Shown here: piece by piece, positions 17,091-26,237 of the stretch
Numbering within the stretch: the first letter of the stretch is position 1
Layout of the letters: each line of letters begins with the position of its first letter
Position numbers and translations under genes: made by a program
The notes under the pieces: model-generated
Databases searched by the model: none
Told to the model about the DNA's origin: nothing
The model's input: only the letters and a program-made list of their open reading frames with translations
Source of the DNA: Dehalococcoidales bacterium
GTDB lineage: Bacteria > Chloroflexota > Dehalococcoidia > Dehalococcoidales > UBA3254
NCBI GenBank assembly: GCA_016926695.1
Contig: JAFGOB010000005.1
Location: 1 to 64,000 of the forward strand
Direction of reading: 5' to 3'
Length of the DNA stretch: 64,000 nucleotides

Positions 17091-19748
17091 TTACGGCACC
17101 TCAACAGGCGAGCTTTTTACATAGTTTGCCGCCAGGATGCCGAAGTCGGCTATATTGATCTTACCATTTCGGTCGAAGTCGGACCTTTCGTCAAAGCCTT
17201 CATCCCCTTGTCGTTTCCCATATGTGCTTGCCAGGATGCCGAAGTCGGAGATATTGATATTATGGTCGTCGTTGGCATTGCCATCCAGGAGCGTGTCCAT
17301 ATCCACGTTTGTGGTTGTTTCTCCAACCGGTACATTCCGTTTCACATTGGTCAGGCAATGGGGGCTGACTATGGTAATATCATAGGTCCCGGGCTCCATT
17401 CCTTCAGCCTGTGCTATTGCATAGTCGCCGTCTTTGGTGGTAGTGAGGTCGAAGGTATAGAGCGGGGTGTCGCTCAGGACATCCGCTCCCGGAATGAAGA
17501 GATTGACTGTCACAGGCACTTCCCAGCCTGTATCCGGTCGGGAGTGGCCCTGAAGTCTAATAGATATACAAATATCAGCGAGATCAACTGTATTTTGCGG
17601 ATCGTATTCAACTTCCACGCCTCTGTCAACAAGGGCCTGGAGATCATCCATGTCCTGCGAACCGGGCGTCAGGTCGAGGTAGTTATAATACAAATAAACC
17701 CGGTCGCCCGAAGAAATCCCGGGATTGGATACCAGGGGTGAGATATCGCTGATCAGGTTGTTTTGAAGATCAAGCCCTTCAAGATTGGTCAGTCCGCAAA
17801 GGGCCGAGATATCGCTGACCTGGTTTTCATCAAGATTAAGCCCTTCAAGTTTGGTCATTCCTGCCAGGGGGGTTATGTCGCTGATCTGGTTTAAGCCCAG
17901 ATTAAGCCCTTTGAGTTTGATTAGTCCTGCCAGGGGCGAGATGTCAGTTGTAATATTATCACGCAAAACAAGCCATTCCAGGTTACAGCAATATTCGATC
18001 CCGGACAAATCCGAGATCCCGAAACCCCAGGCATCCACTTCTGTAAGATTTTCCAGATCAGTTTGATAGATCGGGCGGAAAAATTCACCGATAGCCACCC
18101 GTATAGCTTCTTCCAGGTTAGGATCCAGGAAATAGCCTTCAAATTCATTTTGCGGTTCGTAATCGCAATTTACCCCTCTGTCAACAAAAGCCTGGATATC
18201 ATCCATATTCTGCGAACCGGGGGTCAGGTCAAGGTTGTTATAAGATAAATCGACCCAGTCACCGGAGGAAAGCCCTGCATTGGATACAAGAGGCGATATA
18301 TCGCTGATGTAGTTGCTGTTAAGATCAAGCTCCAGAATATCGGTCAGTCCTGAAAGCGGGGTTATGTCGCTGATCTGGTTTCTATCAAGGTCGAGCTTTT
18401 TCATTATGGTCAGTCCTGCCAGGGGCGAGATGTCAGCGATATTGTTATCCCCCAAATCGAGCCATTCCAGGTTATAACAATATTCGATTCCGGATAAGTC
18501 CGAAATCCATCCATTCCCCGCATCCAGTTCAATCAGGGAGACCAGGTCAGACTGATAGATCGGTCCGGAAGGTTTATCAATCGCGTTCCTTAGCGCTTCT
18601 TCCAGAGCAAGATCGGGGAATACGACTTCAAAATCTCCGTTTTGAGGTTTGTATTCAACTCCCACTCCTCTGTCGATAAGAGTCTGGATATCGTCCATAT
18701 TCTGCGAACCGGGGGTCAGGTCAAGGTTATTGTAAGCTAAACCGACCCAGTCACCGGATGAAAGCCCCGGATTGGATACAAGAGACGATATAGCGCTGAT
18801 CTGGTTGTTAGAAAGATAAAGCTCTTCAAGATTGGGCAGTCCGGATAGAGCAGTAATGTCGCTGATCTGGTTGCTGCCAAGATCAAGCCATTCCATGTTA
18901 ATCAGTCCGGCCATGGGCAAAATATCGCTGATCTGGTTGCCATAAAGATCAAGGTATAGAAGGTTGTTGAGTCCAGCCAGTAAGGAGCTGTCAGCGATAT
19001 TGTTATCCCACAAACATAGCCATTCCAGGTTATAGCAATATTCGATTCCGGATAAGTCCGAAATCCCATAATCCCATGCGTCCAGTTCATAGAGGTTTAA
19101 CAGGTCGCATTGGTGATAGACAGGTCCGGCAGGTTTGTCAAGGGCATCCCGTATTGCGGCTTCCAGGTTTGGATCAGGAAAATCGACTTCAGTATCTATA
19201 TTTTGCGGGATATATTCAACAGCCACTCCCTTGCCAATGAGAGTCTGAATGTCATCTTTAGTCTGAGAACCCGGACTCAGGTCAAGGTTGTTGCAGGCTA
19301 AACCGACCCAGTCACCCGAGTTAATTCCGGAATTTGATACAATGGCAGAAATGTCGCTGATCTGGTTGTAGTCAAGAACAAGACCTTCAAGATTAATGAG
19401 TCCGGCCAGCAAGGTTATATCGGTGATGTTATTATTATACAAATCGAGCCATTCCAGGTTATAGCAATATTCGATTCCGGATAGGTCCGAAATCCCGTAA
19501 TCCCATGCATACAGTTCATACAGGTTTAAAAGGTCGGATTGATGATAGATAGGTCCGTCAGGTTTGTCAATGGCGTCCCGTATTGCGGCTTCCAGGTTTG
19601 GATCGGGAAAATCTACGATTGTATCCCCGCTATTTGGCTGCATCTCAGCATAAACCGGATAAACAGGAACCAGAAGTCCGGTCAGCATAGCCAGGAACAA
19701 AACGATATATACCACCTTAGCTGTGATGCCGGACCTGGCAATTTTCAC
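17091..19748 (-). CDS. Secreted leucine-rich-repeat protein with C-terminal dockerin
   Basis: About 885 residues. A signal peptide is followed by four long LRR units of about 140-185 residues, each opening with a Asp-Pro-Asn-Leu-Glu-like segment and containing internalin-type repeats (Asn-Gln-Ile-Ser-Asp-Ile, Leu-Glu-x-Leu-Asp-Leu). A beta module and a two-repeat dockerin (last ~60 residues) end the protein; both are very similar to those in the protein at 11331. The reading frame opens at GTG 19757, but I place the start at GTG 19748 because an 8-base perfect ribosome site (GAGGTGAT) sits just before it. The dockerin should plug into a cohesin, most simply the scaffold encoded next door, displaying the LRRs for binding other cells or proteins. 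Confidence 0.85.
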   Translation of the reverse strand: MKIARSGITAKVVYIVLFLAMLTGLLVPVYPVYAEMQPNSGDTIVDFPDPNLEAAIRDAIDKPDGPIYHQSDLLNLYELYAWDYGISDLSGIEYCYNLEWLDLYNNNITDITLLAGLINLEGLVLDYNQISDISAIVSNSGINSGDWVGLACNNLDLSPGSQTKDDIQTLIGKGVAVEYIPQNIDTEVDFPDPNLEAAIRDALDKPAGPVYHQCDLLNLYELDAWDYGISDLSGIEYCYNLEWLCLWDNNIADSSLLAGLNNLLYLDLYGNQISDILPMAGLINMEWLDLGSNQISDITALSGLPNLEELYLSNNQISAISSLVSNPGLSSGDWVGLAYNNLDLTPGSQNMDDIQTLIDRGVGVEYKPQNGDFEVVFPDLALEEALRNAIDKPSGPIYQSDLVSLIELDAGNGWISDLSGIEYCYNLEWLDLGDNNIADISPLAGLTIMKKLDLDRNQISDITPLSGLTDILELDLNSNYISDISPLVSNAGLSSGDWVDLSYNNLDLTPGSQNMDDIQAFVDRGVNCDYEPQNEFEGYFLDPNLEEAIRVAIGEFFRPIYQTDLENLTEVDAWGFGISDLSGIEYCCNLEWLVLRDNITTDISPLAGLIKLKGLNLGLNQISDITPLAGMTKLEGLNLDENQVSDISALCGLTNLEGLDLQNNLISDISPLVSNPGISSGDRVYLYYNYLDLTPGSQDMDDLQALVDRGVEVEYDPQNTVDLADICISIRLQGHSRPDTGWEVPVTVNLFIPGADVLSDTPLYTFDLTTTKDGDYAIAQAEGMEPGTYDITIVSPHCLTNVKRNVPVGETTTNVDMDTLLDGNANDDHNINISDFGILASTYGKRQGDEGFDERSDFDRNGKINIADFGILAANYVKSSPVEVP
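17592..19616 (-). repeat. Four large LRR-unit duplications
   Basis: Four homologous DNA units (approximately 19194-19616, 18636-19190, 18153-18629, 17592-18140) encode successive LRR modules. Long stretches such as the segment encoding Ser-Gly-Ile-Glu-Tyr-Cys-Tyr-Asn-Leu-Glu-Trp-Leu recur nearly unchanged, which suggests recent duplication or gene conversion. Confidence 0.8.
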
Positions 19749-19925
19749 CAAAATCACCTCAAACCTGATTGTTTATCAGTGCTCTTCCACGGGCATATCT
19801 ATTATATAGTCAACCACTAATAAACGGAAGACCGGGAGCGCCTTCATTCCCCGGATACGCTATAAACCAGCAGTTAATGGGTGAAAGCAGAATAGGCGGT
19901 GGAAACCTGTACGGGGAAATCTCTC

Positions 19926-19980
19926 AAAAACCGGGCGGCCCGGGGGATTGGCAGGGATAATAGGAGAAACCCTGCCAGTC
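19926..19980 (-). terminator. Terminator hairpins after the hydrogenase operon
   Basis: On the minus strand, 29 bases after the stop at 20010, an 11-base stem (arms 19946-19956 and 19970-19980) is followed by a second short GC hairpin (19931-19943) and five Ts (complement of 19926-19930). This fits an intrinsic terminator for the operon running from 25937. Confidence 0.65.
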
Positions 19981-20009
19981 CGGGGAGCCCAACCCGGTTG
20001 TTGCTTTTA

Positions 20010-23000
20010 TCAGTCGCTGGAAAGATCGCATCTCAGGCAGCGTCCGGCTTCGCTCACGGCTTCTTCGGGACTGTAGGACAGTACTACCTCTCTGAAGGAA
20101 TCTTTGCGTTCCCCGGGTGATAGCTCGGAAATGGCCACCCGCCGTTTTTCCTGGGTCTCTTCTTCCGTCGGCGGGGTATCCGGGTATTCAACCGGTTTAT
20201 AACCGTTGCGGTATACGATAGGCGAAAGGGCTTCTCCGTTCAGGAACCGCCGTATGGACGAAGCCGCTCTTTGCCCGGAGGCGATGGCCTCGATTACCGT
20301 GGCCGGTCCGGTAAAGGCGTCACCGCTGATGAAGACACCTTTATTGCTGGCGATGAGAGTCCGGGGATCGGCGGCGATCCTGCCGTTCTTATCGCGGGTA
20401 CAATCGCCCGCATCCATTTTTTCCATGTCTGGTTCCTGTCCGATAGCCTCAATAAGCATGTCCACCGGCAGGTAAAACTCCGATCCGGCGATGGGTTGGG
20501 GCCTTCTGCGCCCGCTGCGGTCGAATTCCCTGAGCTCCATCTTCTGGCATTCAATGCCGATGACCTCACCGTTTTTACCGTAGACCTTGGTCGGGTTAGT
20601 CAGGCAGTGGAGTGTAATGCCTTCCTTCTCAACGGCCTCTACCTCTTCCGCTTCGGCCGGCATATCAGCTTTCTCGCGGCGGTAGATGATATACACTTCC
20701 TCGGCCCCTTTTCTCAGGGCAGTTCTGGCTGCATCCACGGCTGAATTTCCGCCGCCCGATACGGCGACTTTCTTTCCAATCCTGGCCTCCTGTCCCAGGT
20801 TTACCGCTCTGAGAAAAGCTATAGCGTCAAAAACGCCGTTGAGGTCCTCACCGGGTATGCCGGTCTTGTTGCCTTTATGGGCCCCGACAGCGATCAGGAC
20901 GGCCTTGTAGCCACTTTCAAGTAGTCCGGGAATATTATCTATGCGGGAGTTCAACCTGATCTCCACTCCCAGCTTCTGCACGTTTTCAATCTCCCTCTGG
21001 AGATATTTTCGCGGCAGGCGGTATTCGGGGATGCCGACGGCCAGCATGCCGCCGGCGACGGGCAGGGCTTCAAATACGGTGACCTGGTAACCTTCGACGG
21101 CCAGGTCCCAGGCTGCCGACAGTCCGGCGGGACCTGAGCCGATAACGGCTACCCTGGCTTCTTTGGCAGGCTTTATATCCGGTTTATATTCCAGGTTATT
21201 CTCATAAGCGTAGTCCGCAGCGAACCTCTTCAGGTGCCGGATGGCTACGGGATCGTCAACCTGGCTCCTGCGGCATTTTTTCTGGCAGTCAGCCGGGCAG
21301 ACCCTACCTACGCTCATTGGAAACGGCATGTGCTGCATGATAAGCCTGTAGGACTGGGCGAACTCCCCCGATTTGATCAGAGAGATGTAACCCGGCACGT
21401 CCAGACCGACCGGACAGGTGTGCTGACAGGGTGCTTTAAAAAGGGCCTGGCAGACAGCCGCCGGGCATTTTTTTTCGATAATATGGGCCTCATACTCCTG
21501 TCTGAAGTAGCGCAGAGTGGTTAAAACGGGGTTTGGCGCGGTCTGACCGAGACCGCATACCGAGGCCGATTTGACCAGCTCAGCCAGTTCTTCCAGTGTC
21601 TGGAGGTCGTCCATGGTGGCCTTGCCCTCGGTGATCTTGCACAGAATATCGTACATCTTGGGATTGCCTTCACGGCAGGAGATGCACTTTCCGCAGGACT
21701 CGTCCTTGGTGAAGTCCAGGAAATATTTGGCTACATCCACCATGCAACTGTCTTCGTCCATGACCACCACTCCGCCGGAGCCCATGATGGCTCCCAGCGG
21801 AGGAATGGAATCATAGTCCACCGGTGTATTAAGGTGCTCGGCCGGTATAACTCCTCCGGATGGACCGCCAAGCTGTACGCCCTTGAACTTCCTGTCGTTC
21901 TGGATGCCCCCGCCCAGGTCGAAGATAATTTCACCCAGCGTGGTACCCAGCGGGACTTCAATCAGGCCGGAGTCTTTGACCTTGCCCACCAGGCAGAGGG
22001 TCTTGGTGCCTTTAGCAGTCTTGCTGCCTGTATTGGAAAACCATTCAGCCCCGTTGAGAATAATCAGGGGTATATTTGACCAGGTCTCGACATTGTTCAG
22101 GGTAGTTGGTTTTCCGAAGAGACCTTCGTTGGCTGGGAAGGGTGGTCTCTGGCGGGGATTACCGCGTTTTCCTTCTATTGAAGTGAGTAGAGCCGTCTCC
22201 TCTCCGCAGACAAAAGCCCCGGCCCCGGGGAATATGTCCAGGTTAAAGCTGAAATCGGTCCCTAAAATATACTCACCCAGGAGCCCGTATTCTACAGCCT
22301 GGTTGATGGCATGGCTCAGCGTCTTGATAGCCAGGGGGTATTCAGCCCGCACGTAGGCATATCCCTGCCTTACATTGCCGATACAGTAAGCCCCGATCGC
22401 CATACCCTCGATCAGCGCATGGGGATTACCTTCCAGCACAGCCCGGTTCATGTAAGCGCCGGGGTCGCCCTCGTCGCCGTTGCAGACCACGTATTTCTCC
22501 GTGCCTTTGGCTGCCCGCACAAAACCCCATTTGGTGGCGGTTGGAAAGCCTGCTCCCCCTCTTCCCCTCAGCCCTGATTTCTTCAGTTCAGCCAGCACTT
22601 CTTCCGGCTGCATCCGGGTCAGGGCTTTTGCCATGGCCATGTACCCGCCCCGCGCGATATATTCATCGATGTTCATGGGATCGATATCCTGGTTGTGGAG
22701 GACCCGGACCTCCTGAAGTTTAAAGCGCGGGTCCCGGGGGTCCTTGGTCCACTCCGTAACGGGTCTGTTCCCTTTACAATGCTCTTCTACAACGCGGGAG
22801 ACCTTATCCTGAGTCAGATTGCAGTAGACTGTCTTTCCTGTTTCGGGGTGGATTACGGTTACCGTCGGTTCCTCCCCGCATAGTCCGATACAGGTAGCTG
22901 CCGAGACCACGATATCTGACAGTCCGCGCTCTTTTATTTCCTTTACGAAGGCTTCCATGGTTAGATTGGCCCCGGAGGAAATGCCGCAGGTGCCGAGGTG

Positions 23001-23096
23001 TACCTTTACCCGGGTCTTGCTTTTATTCTCTTCCAGCCTTGACTGGATTTGACTCATCAGGGCATTCAGTTCTTTGACCGAGCGAAGTTGATTCAT
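20010..23096 (-). CDS. hydB: HydB-type NADH/hydrogenase flavoprotein subunit fused to a GltD-like FAD/NAD(P) oxidoreductase
   Basis: A 1028-residue fusion. The N-terminus (30-110) is a thioredoxin-like [2Fe-2S] domain (Cys37, Cys69, Cys73). Residues 120-540 are NuoF-like, with the NADH/FMN site (Gly-Arg-Gly-Gly-Ala-Gly-Phe, 177-183) and a [4Fe-4S] site (Cys467, 470, 473, 513). From about 543 a glutamate-synthase-small-subunit (GltD) module follows, with two cysteine clusters (Cys548, 556, 560, 599, 603, 607), an FAD motif Gly-Ser-Gly-Pro-Ala-Gly at 652-657 and a second NAD(P) motif. Ordinary HydB ends in a 2x[4Fe-4S] ferredoxin domain; here GltD replaces it. It probably works with HydC and HydA in electron bifurcation between NAD(P)H, ferredoxin and hydrogen. 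A second pyridine nucleotide site would be gained. Confidence 0.9.
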   Translation of the reverse strand: MNQLRSVKELNALMSQIQSRLEENKSKTRVKVHLGTCGISSGANLTMEAFVKEIKERGLSDIVVSAATCIGLCGEEPTVTVIHPETGKTVYCNLTQDKVSRVVEEHCKGNRPVTEWTKDPRDPRFKLQEVRVLHNQDIDPMNIDEYIARGGYMAMAKALTRMQPEEVLAELKKSGLRGRGGAGFPTATKWGFVRAAKGTEKYVVCNGDEGDPGAYMNRAVLEGNPHALIEGMAIGAYCIGNVRQGYAYVRAEYPLAIKTLSHAINQAVEYGLLGEYILGTDFSFNLDIFPGAGAFVCGEETALLTSIEGKRGNPRQRPPFPANEGLFGKPTTLNNVETWSNIPLIILNGAEWFSNTGSKTAKGTKTLCLVGKVKDSGLIEVPLGTTLGEIIFDLGGGIQNDRKFKGVQLGGPSGGVIPAEHLNTPVDYDSIPPLGAIMGSGGVVVMDEDSCMVDVAKYFLDFTKDESCGKCISCREGNPKMYDILCKITEGKATMDDLQTLEELAELVKSASVCGLGQTAPNPVLTTLRYFRQEYEAHIIEKKCPAAVCQALFKAPCQHTCPVGLDVPGYISLIKSGEFAQSYRLIMQHMPFPMSVGRVCPADCQKKCRRSQVDDPVAIRHLKRFAADYAYENNLEYKPDIKPAKEARVAVIGSGPAGLSAAWDLAVEGYQVTVFEALPVAGGMLAVGIPEYRLPRKYLQREIENVQKLGVEIRLNSRIDNIPGLLESGYKAVLIAVGAHKGNKTGIPGEDLNGVFDAIAFLRAVNLGQEARIGKKVAVSGGGNSAVDAARTALRKGAEEVYIIYRREKADMPAEAEEVEAVEKEGITLHCLTNPTKVYGKNGEVIGIECQKMELREFDRSGRRRPQPIAGSEFYLPVDMLIEAIGQEPDMEKMDAGDCTRDKNGRIAADPRTLIASNKGVFISGDAFTGPATVIEAIASGQRAASSIRRFLNGEALSPIVYRNGYKPVEYPDTPPTEEETQEKRRVAISELSPGERKDSFREVVLSYSPEEAVSEAGRCLRCDLSSD

Positions 23097-23106
23097 ATCG
23101 TGTCTC

Positions 23107-23619
23107 CTATTTATAGCTACTCAAAATATCCTTCAGGTCGGACGGTTTGACTTTACGGTAAACATCGCTGCCGATGGCGATTACCGGCGAGAGTCCGCAG
23201 CAGCCCAGGCACCTGACCACGTCCAGGGAAAATCTGCCGTCATCTGTAATACCGCCCGGCTCCAGGAAGTAATCTCTCCTCAAAGCATCCAGGATTTTTT
23301 GACCGCCCTTGACATAGCAGGCCGTGCCTTTGCAGACCTGTATCACGTACTTGCCCTTGGGTACGACGGTGAAAAAATGGTAAAAGGTCAGTATGCTGTA
23401 GAGTTTGCTCAGGGGGATATTCAGCTCCCTGGAGAGCAGGTCAAGCACCGGAGCAGGTAGATAGCCGCAAAGCTCCTGCGCCTGCTGGAGGATGCGGATG
23501 GTGGCTCCGGCTTTTCCCTTGTTTCTATCCAGTATGTCTTGAAGCTCCGTAAAAAGTTCGAGCTTTTGCTGCTCGGTCTCGAAGCCCTTGATATCTTCAT
23601 TTAAAACGTGCAATGTCAT
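23107..23619 (-). CDS. hydC: HydC / NuoE-like [2Fe-2S] subunit
   Basis: A 170-residue member of the NuoE (24-kDa) family, with the thioredoxin-like [2Fe-2S] ligands in Cys-Lys-Gly-Thr-Ala-Cys and Cys-Leu-Gly-Cys-Cys-Gly. An N-terminal helical region holds the conserved Gly-Tyr-Leu-Pro and Phe-Tyr-His-Phe-Phe segments. It passes electrons between the flavin subunit HydB and the hydrogenase subunit. It sits 10 bases before hydB and 14 bases after the small membrane-protein gene, so it is co-transcribed. Confidence 0.9.
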   Translation of the reverse strand: MTLHVLNEDIKGFETEQQKLELFTELQDILDRNKGKAGATIRILQQAQELCGYLPAPVLDLLSRELNIPLSKLYSILTFYHFFTVVPKGKYVIQVCKGTACYVKGGQKILDALRRDYFLEPGGITDDGRFSLDVVRCLGCCGLSPVIAIGSDVYRKVKPSDLKDILSSYK

Positions 23620-23633
23620 AATTTTCCTCCAAT

Positions 23634-24164
23634 TTAATAACCCTGTCCTGTGGCAGGCAGTTTTTTCAACAGGCGTAGTACCGCAAAGGCCAGTACGCCG
23701 CCGGCTAGCGCCGTAACAAGCTGAGGCCAGGCCATCATCTGGGCTACCGCGGGCGCCACCTGCTTGTTGACCAGCAGACCGATTACAATCGTGCTCGTAC
23801 CGTACAGGAAAGCAAACTTGATAACGCCGCCGGCAATCATCCCGGCCCAGAAGTTCATTTTTGACAGGTAGTTGAAGGTCAATACCAGCAGGGCATTGCC
23901 TACTATGATGAACGGGATCATGGGGGCCAGAGCGGGGGACAGCAGACCAGTTGCCAGGGCGATTGAGCTGGGCAGGAGCCCTATCAGCAGGCCGTCCCGT
24001 GCTCCCAGCAGTGAGACGCCGATGATCAGCGTGGCGTTGACAATGGCGCCGGTGATCAATTGCTGTTTGATCAGCAGCGGGGCGGCAATCGCGATGCCGA
24101 TCAGTAAAGCCAGAGTCAGGAGGGCTTCTTTTCTTAAGGACAATACATTCAGATTCGTTTTCAT
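23634..24164 (-). CDS. Small membrane protein in the hydrogenase operon (ECF S-component-like)
   Basis: A 176-residue protein with about five to six membrane helices, small residues at the helix centres and only short loops. It resembles the ECF-transporter substrate-binding (S) fold and the proteins often annotated simply as 'iron hydrogenase' beside HydA genes. It has no cysteine cluster, so it is not itself a hydrogenase. It lies between hydA and hydC with gaps of only 14-15 bases and a good AAAGGAG site. A role in delivering a metal or cofactor precursor, or in tethering the complex to the membrane, is possible but unproven. Confidence 0.75.
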   Translation of the reverse strand: MKTNLNVLSLRKEALLTLALLIGIAIAAPLLIKQQLITGAIVNATLIIGVSLLGARDGLLIGLLPSSIALATGLLSPALAPMIPFIIVGNALLVLTFNYLSKMNFWAGMIAGGVIKFAFLYGTSTIVIGLLVNKQVAPAVAQMMAWPQLVTALAGGVLAFAVLRLLKKLPATGQGY

Positions 24165-24179
24165 ATTGTTATGCTCCTT

Positions 24180-25937
24180 TTATTTAGCAGCTCTTTCTTC
24201 GATCAATTCTTTCAGCTCGGGCGTGCCGTTTCTGGAAATGTAAGAGGTATGCAAAAGGTGGTGGGATTTTTCTCCCAGCGGCTGGGTGAGGTATTCCTGG
24301 TATATTTTTTCAATAGAGGGATTTTGATGGGACCTGCGGCAGGGCAGGTTTTTATCCTCCTGATAAAGTGACTGTGCCCGCAGGTTTCTCAGGGATAAGT
24401 CAAAGCCTATGGGCTGTCCTCCTCCGCCTACGCACCCTCCGGGACAGGCCATCACTTCAATCATGTGGTAGGGGGACTTCCCGGCCCGGATTTCTTCCGC
24501 GATTTTCCGGGCGTTGGCCAGGCCGTGAACCACGGCGACATTTACTTTAAGGTCATTAACGTCCACGGTAGCCGTGCGGATTCCCCGCATCCCCCTGACC
24601 GGTTCGATCTCGATCTCTTCAATATCATAGCCGGTAATAAGCTTGTAAGCCGTTCTCAGTGCGGCTTCCATTACCCCGCCGGTCGCCCCGAAAATCGTGC
24701 CGGCCCCGGAATAAATACCCATTAGTTTTTCCGGAGGGGCATCCGGCAGGTTTTTAAAGTCTATGCCTGCCTCCCGGATCATATGGGCGATTTCACGGGT
24801 TGTCAGTACGTAATCTACATCCCGGTACCCGCTGCTGCACATTTCGGGCCTCTGCGCTTCGAACTTTTTGGCGGTGCAGGGCATGACTGAGACGGAGACG
24901 ATCTTTTCAGGTGGAATCCCGGCTTTTTCCGCGAAATAGGTCTTGGACAGTGCTCCGAACATCTGCTGCGGCGATTTACAGGTTGAGAGATTGGGGATCA
25001 GGTCCGGGTAGAACTGCTCTACGAATTTGATCCAGGCCGGGCAGCAGGAGGTCATCAGCGGCAAGACTCCGCCGGAAGTCACTCTTTTGACCAGTTCGCT
25101 GCCCTCTTCCATAATGGTCAGGTCGGCAGTGAAGTTGGTATCAAAAACAGTATCGAAGCCCAGCTTTTTCAAAGCGGCATGCATTTTACCGGTTACCAGC
25201 ATACCGGGAGCAAGTCCCAGCTCTTCACCCAGCGCCACACGCACGGCCGGTGCTTCCTGGACCACCACATGTTTCCGGGGATCGTCAATAGCCTGCCAGA
25301 CAGCCTCGATATGGCTCTTCTCGGTGATAGCGGCTACGGGGCAGACATGGATACACTGTCCGCAGCTCACGCATTCCGCGTTGCCCAGTCCTCTTTTTAA
25401 CCCGGTAGTCACGACCAGGTTCTCGCCACGGTTGGCAAAATCCAGCGCTCCTACCGTCTGGACCTCTTCACAAATCCTGATACATCTTCCACACAGGACG
25501 CATTTATTGGGATCCCGGACGATGGCGACACTCGTCTCATCCCTGGGCAGGTTACGCGGTTTGTGATCAAAGCGGATCTGCTTTACGCCCAGTTCCGAGG
25601 CCAGGTCCCTGATCTGGCAGGTATTGGTCCTGATACAGGTAAAACATTCGGTGGGGTGATTGGAAAGAAGAAGCTCGATGAGCATCTTCCGTATGTTCCG
25701 TATTCTCGGAGTATTCGTCCTGACAACCATTCCTTCCTGTACCGGGCGTACGCATGAACGGCTGATATTGCGTTCCCCCTCGACTTCCACCACGCAGATG
25801 CCGCAGGCTCCCTGGAGGGCCAGCCCTTCCATATAACATAATCTGGGTATCTTGATGTTGACCTTGCTGGCGGCTTCCAGGATAGTCGTGCCCTCGACAA
25901 CGCTGACCTGTTCGTTATCAATAGTTAATGTGATCAT
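24180..25937 (-). CDS. hydA: [FeFe] hydrogenase catalytic subunit HydA (group A, NADH-linked type)
   Basis: A 585-residue protein. It has an N-terminal [2Fe-2S] domain (Cys34, 45, 48, 62), a His-Cys3 cluster (His94, Cys98, 101, 107) and two [4Fe-4S] clusters (Cys146/149/152/156 and Cys189/192/195/199). The H-cluster motifs are all present: L1 with Cys298-Cys299 (296-302), L2 with Cys354 (352-354) and L3 with Cys498 and Cys502 (496-502). It is therefore expected to be active in making or oxidising hydrogen. The C-terminal tail has a small subunit-like region. First gene of the operon; a CAAGGAG site precedes the ATG. In the cytoplasm it should form a complex with HydB and HydC. The maturases HydE, HydF and HydG are not in the window. 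Confidence 0.95.
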   Translation of the reverse strand: MITLTIDNEQVSVVEGTTILEAASKVNIKIPRLCYMEGLALQGACGICVVEVEGERNISRSCVRPVQEGMVVRTNTPRIRNIRKMLIELLLSNHPTECFTCIRTNTCQIRDLASELGVKQIRFDHKPRNLPRDETSVAIVRDPNKCVLCGRCIRICEEVQTVGALDFANRGENLVVTTGLKRGLGNAECVSCGQCIHVCPVAAITEKSHIEAVWQAIDDPRKHVVVQEAPAVRVALGEELGLAPGMLVTGKMHAALKKLGFDTVFDTNFTADLTIMEEGSELVKRVTSGGVLPLMTSCCPAWIKFVEQFYPDLIPNLSTCKSPQQMFGALSKTYFAEKAGIPPEKIVSVSVMPCTAKKFEAQRPEMCSSGYRDVDYVLTTREIAHMIREAGIDFKNLPDAPPEKLMGIYSGAGTIFGATGGVMEAALRTAYKLITGYDIEEIEIEPVRGMRGIRTATVDVNDLKVNVAVVHGLANARKIAEEIRAGKSPYHMIEVMACPGGCVGGGGQPIGFDLSLRNLRAQSLYQEDKNLPCRRSHQNPSIEKIYQEYLTQPLGEKSHHLLHTSYISRNGTPELKELIEERAAK

Positions 25938-26237
25938 TTAATCTCCTTGTAGCCGGTGTCCTGGTATTCAGGATATTTTTTTGACAGGTGGATATTTCTT
26001 TTACACCTTCCTTGTACCATTTAAACTCTCCGGGAGTAATATCAGCATCCGCTTTGATAACGATTCAGCTAATTCAGAGGATTAGGCATTTATGCCTATT
26101 CGGGAAAAGGAAAGAGGGTATTTGTGTTCTGACCTGTTTTTCCAGGCCTGTTGGCTTCATAAATGATTGAAAAACGCCGTTTGATTTGGGGGAAAAAGCC
26201 TATTGCAAAAGGAAAATTCGGGATTAAAATATAATAT
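25938..26237. other. Gene-free gap between hydA and a small plus-strand gene
   Basis: About 300 AT-rich bases with no supportable gene. The promoter of the hydrogenase operon must lie here, but I cannot name a clear -35/-10 pair on the minus strand. A TATAAT at 26230-26235 lies only two bases before the plus-strand ATG, so it would start transcription inside that gene and may be coincidental. Confidence 0.4.

Noticed and set aside
14900..19616. Repeats that could be mistaken for CRISPR or satellite DNA
   Set aside because: They are in frame and encode Ig-like and LRR domains; unit lengths and divergence do not fit CRISPR.
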